A stretch of DNA of 64,000 nucleotides from Osedax fenrisi. Taxonomy: Eukaryota > Annelida > Polychaeta > Sabellida > Siboglinidae. Under the pieces are notes generated by a model. The model searched no databases. It was given only the letters and a program-made list of their open reading frames with translations, and was not told the origin of the DNA. A program made the position numbers and the translations under genes. The stretch lies in the NCBI GenBank assembly GCA_964019155.1, contig OZ025243.1:6171365-6235364 (forward strand), in the 5' to 3' direction. Of this stretch, positions 46,801 to 57,454 are shown piece after piece; position 1 is the first letter of the stretch; each line of letters opens with the position of its first letter.

Positions 46801-47205
46801 ATGTTATATATAACATCTAACCTATGCCATATTAGTGTTTCAGCGGGGATATTATTTAGTAGTACTAATATATTCCAACCAAGAGTGACGCCTAGCGGAT
46901 TACTGATTATTACCGGAAGTTGTGTTCGATAGTTTTATGTTAATATCAATAATATTTAATATATTGAGTACCCTGGTCATTGAGTACCCCTGGTCAAGTA
47001 GCGCCTGCAACATCATAATCGTACTACTCGGGTTAAATTAGGCCATAGATCAATATTATACTGACCTAATACAGAGAACCAGGGTATTTATGTGCGATGG
47101 TTTTATTTCAATGCAAACCATGACTCCATATTAACGAATTAAAATAGTGCATAATTATATTGTTCTTTTTCTGATGCAAACTTTTATATACGTGTATAGT
47201 ACATC
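46801..47205. other. Intron 8 filler
   Basis: AT-rich with a few CG-containing stretches. TACCCTGGT (46970) and its complement ACCAGGGTA (47085) lie about 115 bp apart and may be ends of a tiny foldback element. Nothing else recognised. Confidence 0.4.
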
Positions 47206-47666
47206 AGAAAGTGGATAAGCAATTGACTGTAGTGTATGGCACTTTCCGCTACGAGCGCTGCAGTCGAAACCTACTATCTGGCCCACTACTTTTTATTTAT
47301 AATAATATGTATTTATCATATATATATTGATAATCACTACCAATTTTAATATACTATCGATACTAAAAATAAAATTATATATTTAAAATACATAATATCA
47401 ACATTCCTCGTAATTTTGTGTATTTAAATTGAAGTTATAATACTATTTTATTGATTTTATTGATATTTATAATTTAAATCCATTGATATAGATAGAAGTC
47501 ACTTTAATCTATTTCGACGAAAAGACTACTGTTTCAATATTTGACATATATAATATGACTAATATCCAATCAAAATCACTGATACCATTTTGTTAATTTG
47601 TCGATAAAAGTGTCATTCACGTGTATATCTTTTAAATGCATTGCGTCAATTGCTTATCCACTTTCT
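47206..47666. mobile_element. MITE with perfect 22-bp terminal inverted repeats
   Basis: Left end AGAAAGTGGATAAGCAATTG(AC) at 47206-47227; its exact reverse complement is at 47645-47666. The inside has a GC-richer tRNA-like patch (GCTGCAGTCGAAACC) near 47260 and AT-rich DNA. No convincing target duplication, so the superfamily is not assigned. Confidence 0.75.
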
Positions 47667-47864
47667 TTATATCGATGGTATAGTATTGATTACAATTTGT
47701 TGTACATCGATTGATTTGTTTATAGACTGTAATGCTTATATTATCAATACATTAATATATTAATGTATTATAGTATAAACTAACATGTTATATATTAAAT
47801 ATTTTAACCAGATTATATTTGAAAGGCTAATTTTGTTACGGAATTATTGTTATCATTTGTATTA

Positions 47865-47929
<65 letters not shown>

Positions 47930-48254
47930 AATAATAATAATAATAATAAAGTGTATTTATACACTTGAATAATAATAGCAACAATTCTCTAAATAAGTGT
48001 AATCAAATAATGTTAACAACACAATTTAGACATATTTCCAATAATTAATGTGAGGCGGGTAGGACGGGAGGGAGTAACGCTCGTTATAATTTATTATCTA
48101 ACATTATTGTACTTTAAAATATTAAAATATAGTTAAGTATCTTTAAAATTATGTATAAACTCCGTAAATATAAAAACTCAATTATACTCTAAATGATGAC
48201 ACGCGTTCACGCTTGAGTTCACTATAATAACATCGTATGTCACGTGTCACACAG
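47667..48254. other. Intron 8, distal part
   Basis: The longest (TA)n in the window (47868-47926) followed by (AAT)n, then AT-rich DNA up to the exon 9 acceptor. Confidence 0.6.
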
Positions 48255-48410
48255 ACGGTATTGACGATGACGACGCAATCTTCGGGCGCTAGGGCGGCGC
48301 TCCCACGAGTGTCCTACATCAAGGCCATCGACGTGTGGATGTCCACCTGTCTGCTGTTCGTGTTCGCTTCTCTGCTCGAGTTCGCCGTGGTCAATGTGTT
48401 CTCGCGTAAG
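48255..48410 (+). CDS. Receptor exon 9: rest of M2, M2-M3 loop and M3
   Basis: 52 codons, phase 0 at both ends, acceptor GTCACACAG, strong donor AAG|gtacgt. Reads [20 protein letters not shown], then YIKAIDVWMSTCLLFVFA and SLLEFAVVNVFSRK. Close to GlyR [20 protein letters not shown] and [20 protein letters not shown]. L9' is the pore gate residue (TVLTM). Gly-Ala-Arg in the M2 end replaces Gly-Ser-Arg. Vertebrate genes have an intron within this region; here it is one exon, and the intron lies inside M2 instead. Confidence 0.97.
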
Positions 48411-49776
48411 GTACGTGGCCTCCCTAGCTTTCTCTGTCAACATACCTCTCTCTCTAGCTCACTACGTATGTCTATATAGCTATATCTTTATATATATATA
48501 TACCTCTATCTATCTCCCTCTATCTGCAAATATATTTATGTCTCTCTGCCTCTTTCTTTATCTTTCTTTAGCTATCTCTCTCTTTCTATATTATATATAT
48601 ATATATATATATATTTATATCACTATCTCTCATTAGCTCTATATATGTACATCTTTCTTATTTCTCTGTTTCTGTTACTATATCCATTATATCTCTATTA
48701 TATCTCTCTATGTATCTCCATCTCGATATCTTCGTATATCTTTCTAGAATTTTAATATTTAATATATTACGGTTTCGATATTTAATACATGTACTTTTTT
48801 TTAAAATGGGTATAAAAAAATTACTAAATATTATATCTTTTTAATGTATTATAAAGTTGTATATATTTATAATTAAACTTATAATATTCTATTATAAATG
48901 TCAACATTATCAATAATTAATTACTTAATAAAAGCCTTTTTTAATATAATATTTCTTATATTTTCAATAGAAATTAATACATATATATTATTGTTAACTG
49001 CTTAATTCCAAAAATAAAAAATATAAATGTTTACCCTGAATTAAATTATTAGCAATTCATATATTAATGAGAATGTTTCGTTATTTGTAACTTTTCTTCA
49101 GTCTAAATTATCGGTAATTCTATTTGCGAAATAATGAATTATATTATTTTTTCTAAATATTTAACATAATAATATTAATAATTGTATTCACTATTTTAAT
49201 TCTATACCTGATCTTATTATTTATTTAACTAATTTATATATTCTATATATATAATTTATATATAATTATAACTATAGTATGTACTTTAAATTAATCCCAA
49301 TAATCGTAACCTGTAGGTTGTTAATTGTTCTTATTATGTTAAGGGTAACACTTAATTGTTCTTATTACTTTCAACATTATTAAACTTAATCAACACTGAA
49401 AGTATCTTTTCTATAAATGAGTTGGCTGGAGTATTTTTTTATTTATTAATTTTTATCTCTAGATATCCGGTAACATAAAAATTACTTTATTTTATTTAGT
49501 ATATATTTATAATTTAATGTATTATAAATATTCTATTATAATTCTATTATAATGTCAAACTTATCAATAATTATTCGAGTAGTAAACTCCTTTTTTTAAT
49601 ATAATATTTCTTATATAATGACTAGAAATAAAAAATATATTATATTGTTATCTAATTAATTCCAAAAATTAATAAAACCATATGTTCTTATATTCATACG
49701 TTTCTAGAATACTCTATTACAGTCTGCTACACGTAGTTACCAACACGTTAATATACCAATACCACGACAACAATAG
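48411..49776. other. Intron 9
   Basis: Starts with a TCTCTCTATC-type pyrimidine repeat (48430-48740) interrupted by a short (TA)n. The rest is AT-rich with weak internal duplication: TTATCAATAATTA with TAATATAATATTTCTTATA occurs near 48905-48960 and 49560-49615. Nothing coding. Confidence 0.6.
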
Positions 49777-49869
49777 GAATTGAAACAAAGAAGGCGCTTA
49801 TTACGTAAGATGACAATACGACGAGGGATGACGTCACAACAATACGACGAGGAGTTCGCCATGGAACAG
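49777..49869 (+). CDS. Receptor exon 10: M3-M4 intracellular loop
   Basis: 31 codons, phase 0: ELKQRRRLLRKMTIRRGMTS, then QQYDEEFAMEQ and donor CAG|gtatac. The basic RRRLLRK stretch right after M3 (SRK|ELKQRRR) parallels GlyR SRQHKELLRFRRKRR, which shapes the inner vestibule of the channel. The acceptor CAACAATAG has a poor pyrimidine tract, so the exact start is less sure. Both phases, composition and position support the exon. The total M3-M4 loop is short, about 75 residues. Confidence 0.75.
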
Positions 49870-49944
49870 GTATACCTGTTCGCTATACGCGCGTATCGCC
49901 TGTATAGTATACTATAGTATACTATAGTACACTATAGTGTTTCA

Positions 49945-50135
49945 CTTGTTTATTTTGTGGAGTTCTTTCACCCATCCTGTAACTTAGATGCAGTTTTTTC
50001 ACTTCTAATCAAATAGCTCTAATGTCCCTTCGAATTCGCCATTTGTCAAGTTAATCTAGGTTTGACGAAAGATGATAATGTTTACTATGCACAATTATAT
50101 GATATCACTTTTAAATATTATTTTAAAACCATCTA
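49945..50135 (-). mobile_element. SINE family 1, strongly diverged copy in intron 10
   Basis: Minus-strand pieces: GTGATATCATATAATTGTGC, a ruined middle, TCGAAGGGACATTAGAGCTA, AACTGCATCTAAGTTACAGG, ATGGGTGAAAGAACTCCACA. Oldest copy recognised, with many substitutions. Confidence 0.75.
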
Positions 50136-50430
50136 TGCATTTCTATAGCCAGTTTGCTTATAACCCGCGTTATACAACCAGCAGTTGATGCCTTATACGT
50201 CTTATAATGCCTCATATTCCATATTTCATGCTATTTAGCCAGTTTAATATCATTTTATATAAATTTATGTATATATATAATTATTTAAATATATAAATAA
50301 GTTGTTATTCATATTGAACATATAACACTATAATACACTCTATAACTAAAATAACACTGTATAACTACTCTTTATAGCTTTTGTTTAAAAGTATAAAGTT
50401 TTGTTATATTTTATTCGTATTAGTATAAAG

Positions 50431-50660
50431 AGAGTATACCACTACCAGTAGTTCCGGAAATAATGTCCGGAAATGTTTGCTAGAAAGTGATTTTCTAGCA
50501 AGTTAACTACAATTATAGTTGGATGCCCCCTTACTTTCCGGCAACTTAACAGAAATATAGTAAATTTAAAGGGGTATCTTACTACAACTTTCTAGAAAAT
50601 CGCTTTATAGCAAACATTTTCGGACATTATTTCCGGAAATGCTGGTAGTGAGATACCCCG
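50431..50660. mobile_element. TTAA-type MITE, copy 2
   Basis: Same layout as 13188-13430: ACTACCAGTAGTTCCGGAAA and AGAAAGTGATTTTCTAGCAA on the left; inverted arms TTTCCGGAAATGCTGGTAGT and GAGATACCCC on the right; central CTTACTTTCCGGCAACTT. The flanking TTAA is no longer intact (GTTAC on the right). Confidence 0.8.
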
Positions 50661-50814
50661 TTACACAAATTGTAATGGCAAAAATTACAATATAAATTGG
50701 AATTAAATTACTTCCGTAATAGAAATCTTTAAATATAAATAATATAGTATAACCGGGACAACCTATACATTTCCATACATATACATATAACGAATGAATA
50801 CGCATTATATACAG

Positions 50815-51006
50815 ATGGGTATACTCGATAATACGATGAATCAGAACAATGGCTCGGAACCGTACCCCATGAGGGGTAGAAACTACCTAATCGATTCGGA
50901 TGCCAGACTCAAGGCGCGAAGGATAGACAAAATGTCGCGTAAACTGTTCCCTCTGACATTCCTCTCCTTTAATCTGATATATTGGCTCGCCTACATTCTA
51001 GGTTGA
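50815..51006 (+). CDS. Receptor exon 11: end of the loop, M4 and stop
   Basis: 63 codons plus TGA, acceptor ATATACAG, phase 0. Begins MGILDNTMNQNNGSEP, then YPMRGRNYLIDSDARLKARR, IDKMSRKLFPLTFLSFNLI and YWLAYILG-stop. ARRIDKMSRKLFPLTFLSFN corresponds to AKKIDTISRACFPLAFLIFN of GlyR at the loop/M4 border, with the conserved Asp. The protein ends two or three residues after M4, with almost no extracellular tail. The Met at the exon start is internal. Confidence 0.96.
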   Translation: MGILDNTMNQNNGSEPYPMRGRNYLIDSDARLKARRIDKMSRKLFPLTFLSFNLIYWLAYILG

Positions 51007-51510
51007 CGCCCCCAACTATAGACACGCCCCCAATATAGTCACGCCCACTAATGTATAAGCGCCTCCTCCACTGACTACCATGGATATATAAGACGCGCTC
51101 CCGATGCATCCTAACGAGTGACATAATCACCATCTATGTCACCATATTACAACACCTATTATGTCACCCTATTACGACACACTATTACGACACCTATTAC
51201 TAAGCATTACACCACTTAATATCAGTGGAAACAACGTTACTATTCATTAAATGTAAATTCTAGCTGTATATATTCTTAAGGTAATAGGTGATACCACCTA
51301 CTACCGAATCTTATTTTATAAATTAAAGAGGCGAATGTGTTTAGATCAATTTAAATTATATTTATTATGTAACACGTTATATTATACTATATTATTATGT
51401 AATACGTTATTATCGAATACATTGTTATCGCGAATTCATGCTTCATAAACATGTCTATTACATAGATTACAAGTTTTCACCATTTTTATAAGAAAAACAA
51501 CAATAAAACA
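51007..51510 (+). other. Candidate 3' UTR of the receptor gene
   Basis: GC-richer for about 120 bases (CACGCCCMC repeated three times), then ATTACGACACCTATTA-type short repeats (51130-51215). Possible polyadenylation signals are ATTAAA at about 51322 and AATAAA at about 51502. Choice between them is not possible from sequence. Confidence 0.4.
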
Positions 51511-52054
51511 AACATGGATATAGTTTTATTTAATTTCTGGGAATATTTTCTTATGTTTCCTATTTTTTTTAAATCATAAATAATTAATATAATCAACAAA
51601 CTAACATGGAAGTTACATTTAAAATTAGCATAGTCATCCGAGTAAGATGTATGTATTGTATTATATTCTGAATATCGGCAATATGTTAATTATTTCTTAA
51701 ATAATGAATTGTACTCGATATATCTAAGATTAAGGGTATACAATATATAAGGTATTTAATTCAAATTATAAATATTTTATAAATTCCATGATCTAGTAGG
51801 TTAATTGACGAATGTACTATTTTGAAGTGATGTATATTAAAAATTAGCTAATGGTAATTAATAAGTAGTTCGTGTAGCGATTATAAGTTGATGTTACATA
51901 TAGATTGTTCTGAGATCTAAGTGAGTTCTTGATAATATTTTATAAATGATTACATGGTATATTAATAGTGTGTTTAGAGTATAGTATAGAAAGGCATGGA
52001 GTTTAATTATAATTAAATATAGTGTAACATTTTTAGATTAAAACTATTAGATTA

Positions 52055-52275
52055 GCGGATGTCAAATAAAATAAAGTTTAAATAAATACAAGTGGTAGCA
52101 TTTATGTTATAGGGAGTATATCTGAAGTACCTTTTAAGGGGTATTTTGTGGGAAATTATCCCACAAACGGATGTTAAATAAAATAAAGTTTAAATAAATA
52201 CAAGTGGTAGCATATATGTTATAGGGAGTATATCTGAAGTACCTTTTAAGGGGTATTTTGTAGGAAATTAACCCA
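52055..52275. repeat. 113-bp tandem duplication
   Basis: Two nearly identical copies beginning CGGATGTYAAATAAAATAAA and containing GGGAGTATATCTGAAGTACC and TTTTAAGGGGTATTTTG. Confidence 0.93.
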
Positions 52276-52340
52276 AATTATTATTTGTTACCAACTTTTG
52301 ATTTTTTTTAAATATATATTTGCTTGTATATTTTGTTTAC

Positions 52341-52475
52341 CTTTTATCTATCCCATAGCATTTGGATGCCGTAGGGGAGCAGTTGATTTCGTCACAATTT
52401 GTTTCCATCCCTCTCTATTTTCTGCAGCTCTCATCGCTTTATTTATATCAAGACCAGTCCATTTCACGATATTTA
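52341..52475 (-). pseudogene. C-terminal fragment of an RTE-like reverse transcriptase
   Basis: Minus-strand translation: IVKWTGLDINKAMRAAENRE, then GWKQIVTKSTAPYGIQMLW and DR-stop. This is the WTGLxxxxAxRAAEDRxxWRxxV end typical of RTE/craTA-like elements. Everything upstream is lost and replaced by (TA)n (from about 52476). About 45 codons remain. Confidence 0.8.
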
Positions 52476-52558
52476 TATATATATATACATATGAGTGTTT
52501 AGTGTTTTGTTATGTATACATATGTATGTGTATGTGTGTGTATTTATGTTATGAATGA

Positions 52559-53440
52559 ATTATATATAACATATAGAGATTCGATTACAAAATATAAAAC
52601 ATTATGTTATCAATAATTATTAATATTTATGTCGGTGTTATTATAAATATAATCTGGTAAGACGGTGCGATTCTCTTGGGATATAAAGTCGATATGGTAA
52701 CTTTATCACAACTGTCATCTTCACTTTAAACTAGTAACATAATGGGAAATTAATCGCGACAATAATAAGAATATCGGTGAATGTTATAATACAACATGTG
52801 CAATAGCATCTCGTGTCAGCTGCCTAGTAGGTTATTATCGAGAATGATTATTAGAGGATGTCGGAAATAGAATAATAAATAAGCTACGATGAACAAAGAT
52901 ATAATATATGTTATAATAATTGTTAAGTATGATTTGTAATCCTAACTACGCGTTATCGTACGTGCATGTGTTTGAAATGAATGATATGATCTAACTAAGA
53001 TAATTGAAATCTTACAGCTTACTATTGGATTCTTCCACAAATTCCGTATTTGCTAAAAGTCAGGTTTATAATAATAAATTAAAATGAAAAACATACAAAA
53101 AGTTATCCGGTGTTAGCTTTCAATAAGATAGTAGATATTATAATATTATGGTTTTTTTAAATTTATATACAAACTTTTTATTAAAAAGAAGTATTATATA
53201 TATGTATAAAACGCTATTTAATAATACGGATATATCTAATATTATCAAAATCGGTAATAAAATAACTATAATAATTATAAGCACCATATACACGAATACA
53301 TTTAAATATCATAAAATAAAATAGACTTTTATTGTAACACTGATTACCTTTTACTGATTGATTTATTGTCGATGTTTATATTTAATTATGATAGTAAATA
53401 ATGAAAATATATAAACATGCCATATATATATGTATAGGGG
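52559..53440. other. AT-rich intergenic DNA
   Basis: No gene, element or repeat recognised. Confidence 0.5.
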
Positions 53441-53505
53441 AAAGAAACCGAATACGGAAAGTAACCGAATACGGATAGTGCCCGAATACGGACACTCTCG
53501 GTATA
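53441..53505. repeat. CCGAATACGGA tandem repeat
   Basis: Three copies of about 16-17 bp with core CCGAATACGGA (AACCGAATACGGAAAGTA type). May be the end of a transposon, but no inverted partner was found. Confidence 0.7.
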
Positions 53506-53785
53506 TCAGTAACCATAAATCATACAATAAAATGTTTAATGAATAAAATATTCATAATTATATAAATAGTCTAAACAAGTATTTTTTATTTTTTAATTAT
53601 TCAAAATATTGTTGATATATCAAATAAACTGATTTTTTTATTAAGATTTGAAATTTATGAAAAAAAATTCAACTTAAAACCTTATCAATAATATACAAAT
53701 GTATCGATATAAAACATAACACTATATTATTAAATAATAAAGCAAATTCTATAATTATATTTATAATTTCTATATTTGTTAATAA

Positions 53786-55380
53786 GTGAACATAGTTAAA
53801 AATTAACAAATAATAATACATATTTGTATAAAATACTAGTATAAAAACATTAATACATTATATGATTATATTATAATGGAAATTTATAATCAGAGATGAT
53901 TAAAAGGTTTTACGATAATTATTATTAATTAAACTAAAATGAATTTTAATAGAAAATTATAATTCATAATTTATGTTGGTATAAAAAATACATTATACGA
54001 TTATATTATAAGGGAAACTTATAATCAAAGATGATTAAGGCGAGGTACGTCGTTCGCGTGCGAAATGTAAATAGATTTTTTTATAGTTTACTAAAATATC
54101 ATTCTATAATTAAGTAGTTTTTTATTACATATCCATTCATTCAAATATTTATTATATATTTTTATAAATATGTGTTGTATTTTTCATCAATAAACAAAGA
54201 CAACTTAAAATTAATAATTATTATTAAAATATAAAAAATGAGTACATTACAACCTATTGTATTTTCAACTTATATTGACAATTTCAATTCATTATTTTCA
54301 TTATTTACATTATTCAAGGAGAAATTGAATTTTTAGTAAGAGTAATATATAAAAAATATTATTTTGTGTAAATAGCATTTAAAGTTTATTACAATCAAAT
54401 TTTGAATTACCATTTAGTAAATGATATTACATACATATATGTACATGTATAATATAGAATACATAAAATATATGATATGAAAAATAATATTTATATATAT
54501 AAAGATTATTGTATGTTATATGAATAATATGTATAATAAATACATTATAATACATTTGTATATATTACATTATTTGTGATCTAAAATTCTTGCATTTAAT
54601 TGGAAAATAATTATATCATAGCAACCACTATAGTATAAAATAAATTGTATACAAACAAAGACTCATTAATTCATTAGTTTATAAATGAATTTAATTTTTC
54701 AAAATTGATAAATAAATTATAAAGTTATACAGCTTTTATTTAACCGATTATTTAGTAATTATTACTAGTAATTTAAATTTTATATTCAATTGGTACTTCC
54801 AACAAAGTACTCTTTTTATGTACTTCTATGACGATTTGAAATATACTTTATAGATCAAATGATAGATAAATATTTGATTATTTTATTTCTAATATAATAA
54901 TTAAAACAATTTTGTTGTTGAAAATAATAATTCCGAAGAACGTACCAATAGTTGCTTAAATAGTTTTATGATAATTATTAATTAGTTAACCTAAACTGAA
55001 TTTTCAATATCAGAATTCCATAATTCATGTACCTTGGAAGCCTCCAAACTTTTATGGACATAAGCAGATGGCCGCAATGAGCATATGAAGTTTCATATGT
55101 AACCTATAAAGTAGATAGTTTCAGTACATTAATAAGGAAACATAGTTAAAAATTAACAAATTATAATACATATTCTATACTAGTACAAAAATACATGGAT
55201 AGGATTATATGGGAAACTTATAATCAAAGATGATTAAATGATTTTATGATAATTAATAATTAGTTAACTTAAAATGAATTTTCAATAGCAAATTATAATT
55301 CATAATTTATGTTGGTAAAAATACATTATACGATTATATTATAAGGGAAACTTATAGTCAAAGATGATTATATAATGATA
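53786..55380. repeat. Dispersed direct repeats of 130-250 bp
   Basis: A block of about 250 bp (53786-54035) with GGAAACTTATAATCAAAGAT, ATTATAATTCATAATTTATG and ACATAGTTAAAAATTAAC recurs at 55135-55375, and partly within itself (TTATAATCARAGATGATTAA four times in total). A decayed AT-rich transposon or an old duplication. No protein recognised. Confidence 0.7.
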
Positions 55381-55730
55381 TAACTAATATTAATATTAAG
55401 GTATTCTACATAATATATGTTATATTGCATAATTAATTAGTATATATACATAGGTTATACCTTCGGGCTAGACGTTATTAATTTGATTAAAATATAAATG
55501 TTTCATTATATGATATATATACTGACTATGTATAGTCACATTTATTTATATGTATTAAATTACAAGAGCCAAAACTCTAAATTTCAACATTCAGTGTATA
55601 CACAACAAGATTCATAACGAGATACCAATATTATATATTATCAAATTAAGTTCATACTCATTTCACTATCCATTATCACATAAAGATAGTTAAGAAAATT
55701 AATAACTATTCATAGAATAAAATTAACATT

Positions 55731-56290
55731 TTAACATAACATAAAATTAAACATTTTAAGTTGCCTTATTAACATTGACCCTATCAGTAATGTTATTACT
55801 GATTCTGTCAAAAATATCATATCCAATAATAGTATACTTTGGCCAGTTAATAGATGTTGCGATATGATCACAATAATAACTGCTGTATCACCAGGAAGTT
55901 GATCAATATCGATAACATGCATAGATGTCCCATTGATAACATAAATATAATTTACATGAAGTCTTTCCTGGGTCGTCGAATCCAAGTTATAATATAATTA
56001 TCAAATATGAATTGTTTAGCAAAATAATTTGACAATATATATAACTCTCTCGACATATTGTTAACCGTAGATAATGAATAATTATCGATATTAAAAATAT
56101 CTACTAATTTAGATATATTTAAAATAGTATTGGAATGGATACAATTGGTTTCATGCCATTCAGTAAGATATAAACTAACATATGCATATCAGATATAACT
56201 TTTTGAAGTAGATGGTTTAGCGACAATACTCTTCCTGGTAAACGATATTTTTCAAGCAATTGAACAGACTGATGTAAGCTAAAATAAGAA
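55731..56290 (-). pseudogene. Unrecognised decayed coding-like stretch
   Basis: Minus-strand frames stay open in patches: SVQLLEKYRLPGRVLSLNHL then LQKVISDMHM; after a shift, LTEWHETNCIHSNTILNIS followed by MSRELYILSNYFAKQFIF; then a third frame with HIATSINWPKYTIIGYDIF. Codon-like texture and shifts suggest a dead transposon or gene. I do not recognise the family. Confidence 0.3.
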
Positions 56291-56559
56291 CATATTTATA
56301 TTATATATATTTATAATATATAAAATATGTAAATAATTTATTAATTATTTATCAAGTAAATATGTAATAAGTACTTGAATGTAATTTAAACTATACTTAT
56401 CAGTATAATAGCAATACATATCTTCTATATAAGTATTTTTATAAATTTATAAATATCTATTAAATAAACTCAAATAACTAAATAATTAATAAAATATATA
56501 CTCAGTGATAGGAACAATCATGACTTTTCATGATCGTCGATATCTTTTCACAGTCATTA

Positions 56560-56900
56560 TGTAAAGATCGTCGATCCTCGATCGTGTAATTATTTTGATC
56601 ATCGATCGCGATCGCCGATTGTTTTTATGTAGATTTATTCTCAACACTATTTTCAATAGATCGCACTTATTAATAATGGATACCAAATTAGTTTATTGTC
56701 ACCCATTGTTAGATGTATTAAAGGAAGGATTAAAACGTAGGTTTAACGATTATTTGTTATTTGATTATTCCATCAATAGTGTCATTATAGCAACAATATC
56801 TAACCAAAAATGTAAGTTAAATTGGTTAATTAATTATGCTGAAGAAAAAGATGTTGTTATCTACATTTAAGTAATATGTTAATAAACATATCCCAGATAA
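56560..56900 (+). pseudogene. hAT-like transposase fragment
   Basis: An open frame from 56595 encodes about 90 residues. After LVYCHPLLDVLKEGLKRRFN come DYLLFDYSINSVIIATIS and NQKCKLNWLINYAEEKD. The pattern (LxEGLxxRF, then IATIS-xxK-KLNWL) resembles the region AxLxHPxFKxxWL of hAT transposases that precedes the dimerisation domain. The N-terminal catalytic part and the C-terminal hAT dimerisation domain are absent. Could be a domesticated relic or plain debris. Confidence 0.4.
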
Positions 56901-57454
56901 CGAGGCTTACATAACTACACCAGAACAAAGCGAAGCTAATTCTGATGAATTATGTTATTGATGATAATGGAATAGCCACTTCTAAATAAACTGTAGAAAT
57001 AGATATACTCAATTGTATAAATAGTAAAAATACTAATTTAGATATATTTATATTTTATAATTTATAACCAGTGTATTTAAGTCTTTTTGTAAACAATAAT
57101 TTGTTCTAATAAATTATATGAGATATATGACAGATTTGAATATTAAAATATAAATATGTAAGTCTAATTGGAAGTTTCAGCAATATTAATTATTAATTTA
57201 CAAGTATATAAATATATTAATTGTAATCTAAAATAAGTAAAGTACTGGGCGCTATTATATATACTAATAAAGTTATAGATAAATTAGTGAATTTTAAATT
57301 TAAATAAATATTATTTTTTTGTAATAGATTCTATTACTAATTATTAGTCTAATAGAATGATTCTTAAGTTCATATTTAATCACATATTTGTATTAATATA
57401 GATCACAATTATATTTAATATTAAAATTATAACATTAACTAATTTTTAGAGTAT

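Larger units (their letters stand above)
11632..51006 (+). other. Gene: glycine receptor / GluCl-like chloride channel subunit, 11 coding exons
   Basis: Joined by eye, the exons encode a complete Cys-loop receptor subunit of about 429 residues: signal peptide, extracellular ligand-binding domain, M1-M3, a short basic M3-M4 loop, M4 and a stop right after M4. Splice phases are consistent at every junction: 0, 1, 0, 0, 2, 1, 1, 0, 0, 0. Such subunits form pentameric plasma-membrane channels opened by glycine or glutamate. Against vertebrate GlyR alpha1 the ligand-site pattern is kept: Arg in loop D (YLRQQW), ESFGY in loop B, and Tyr, Thr and an aromatic in loop C (NYTTGAY). PAR before M2 marks an anion channel. 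Glycine versus glutamate cannot be decided from sequence alone. Introns range from under 0.5 kb to almost 11 kb and hold most of the repeats in this window. Confidence 0.9.

Noticed and set aside
48240..48443. Minus-strand frame opposite exon 9
   Set aside because: Antisense shadow of a highly conserved M2-M3 exon.
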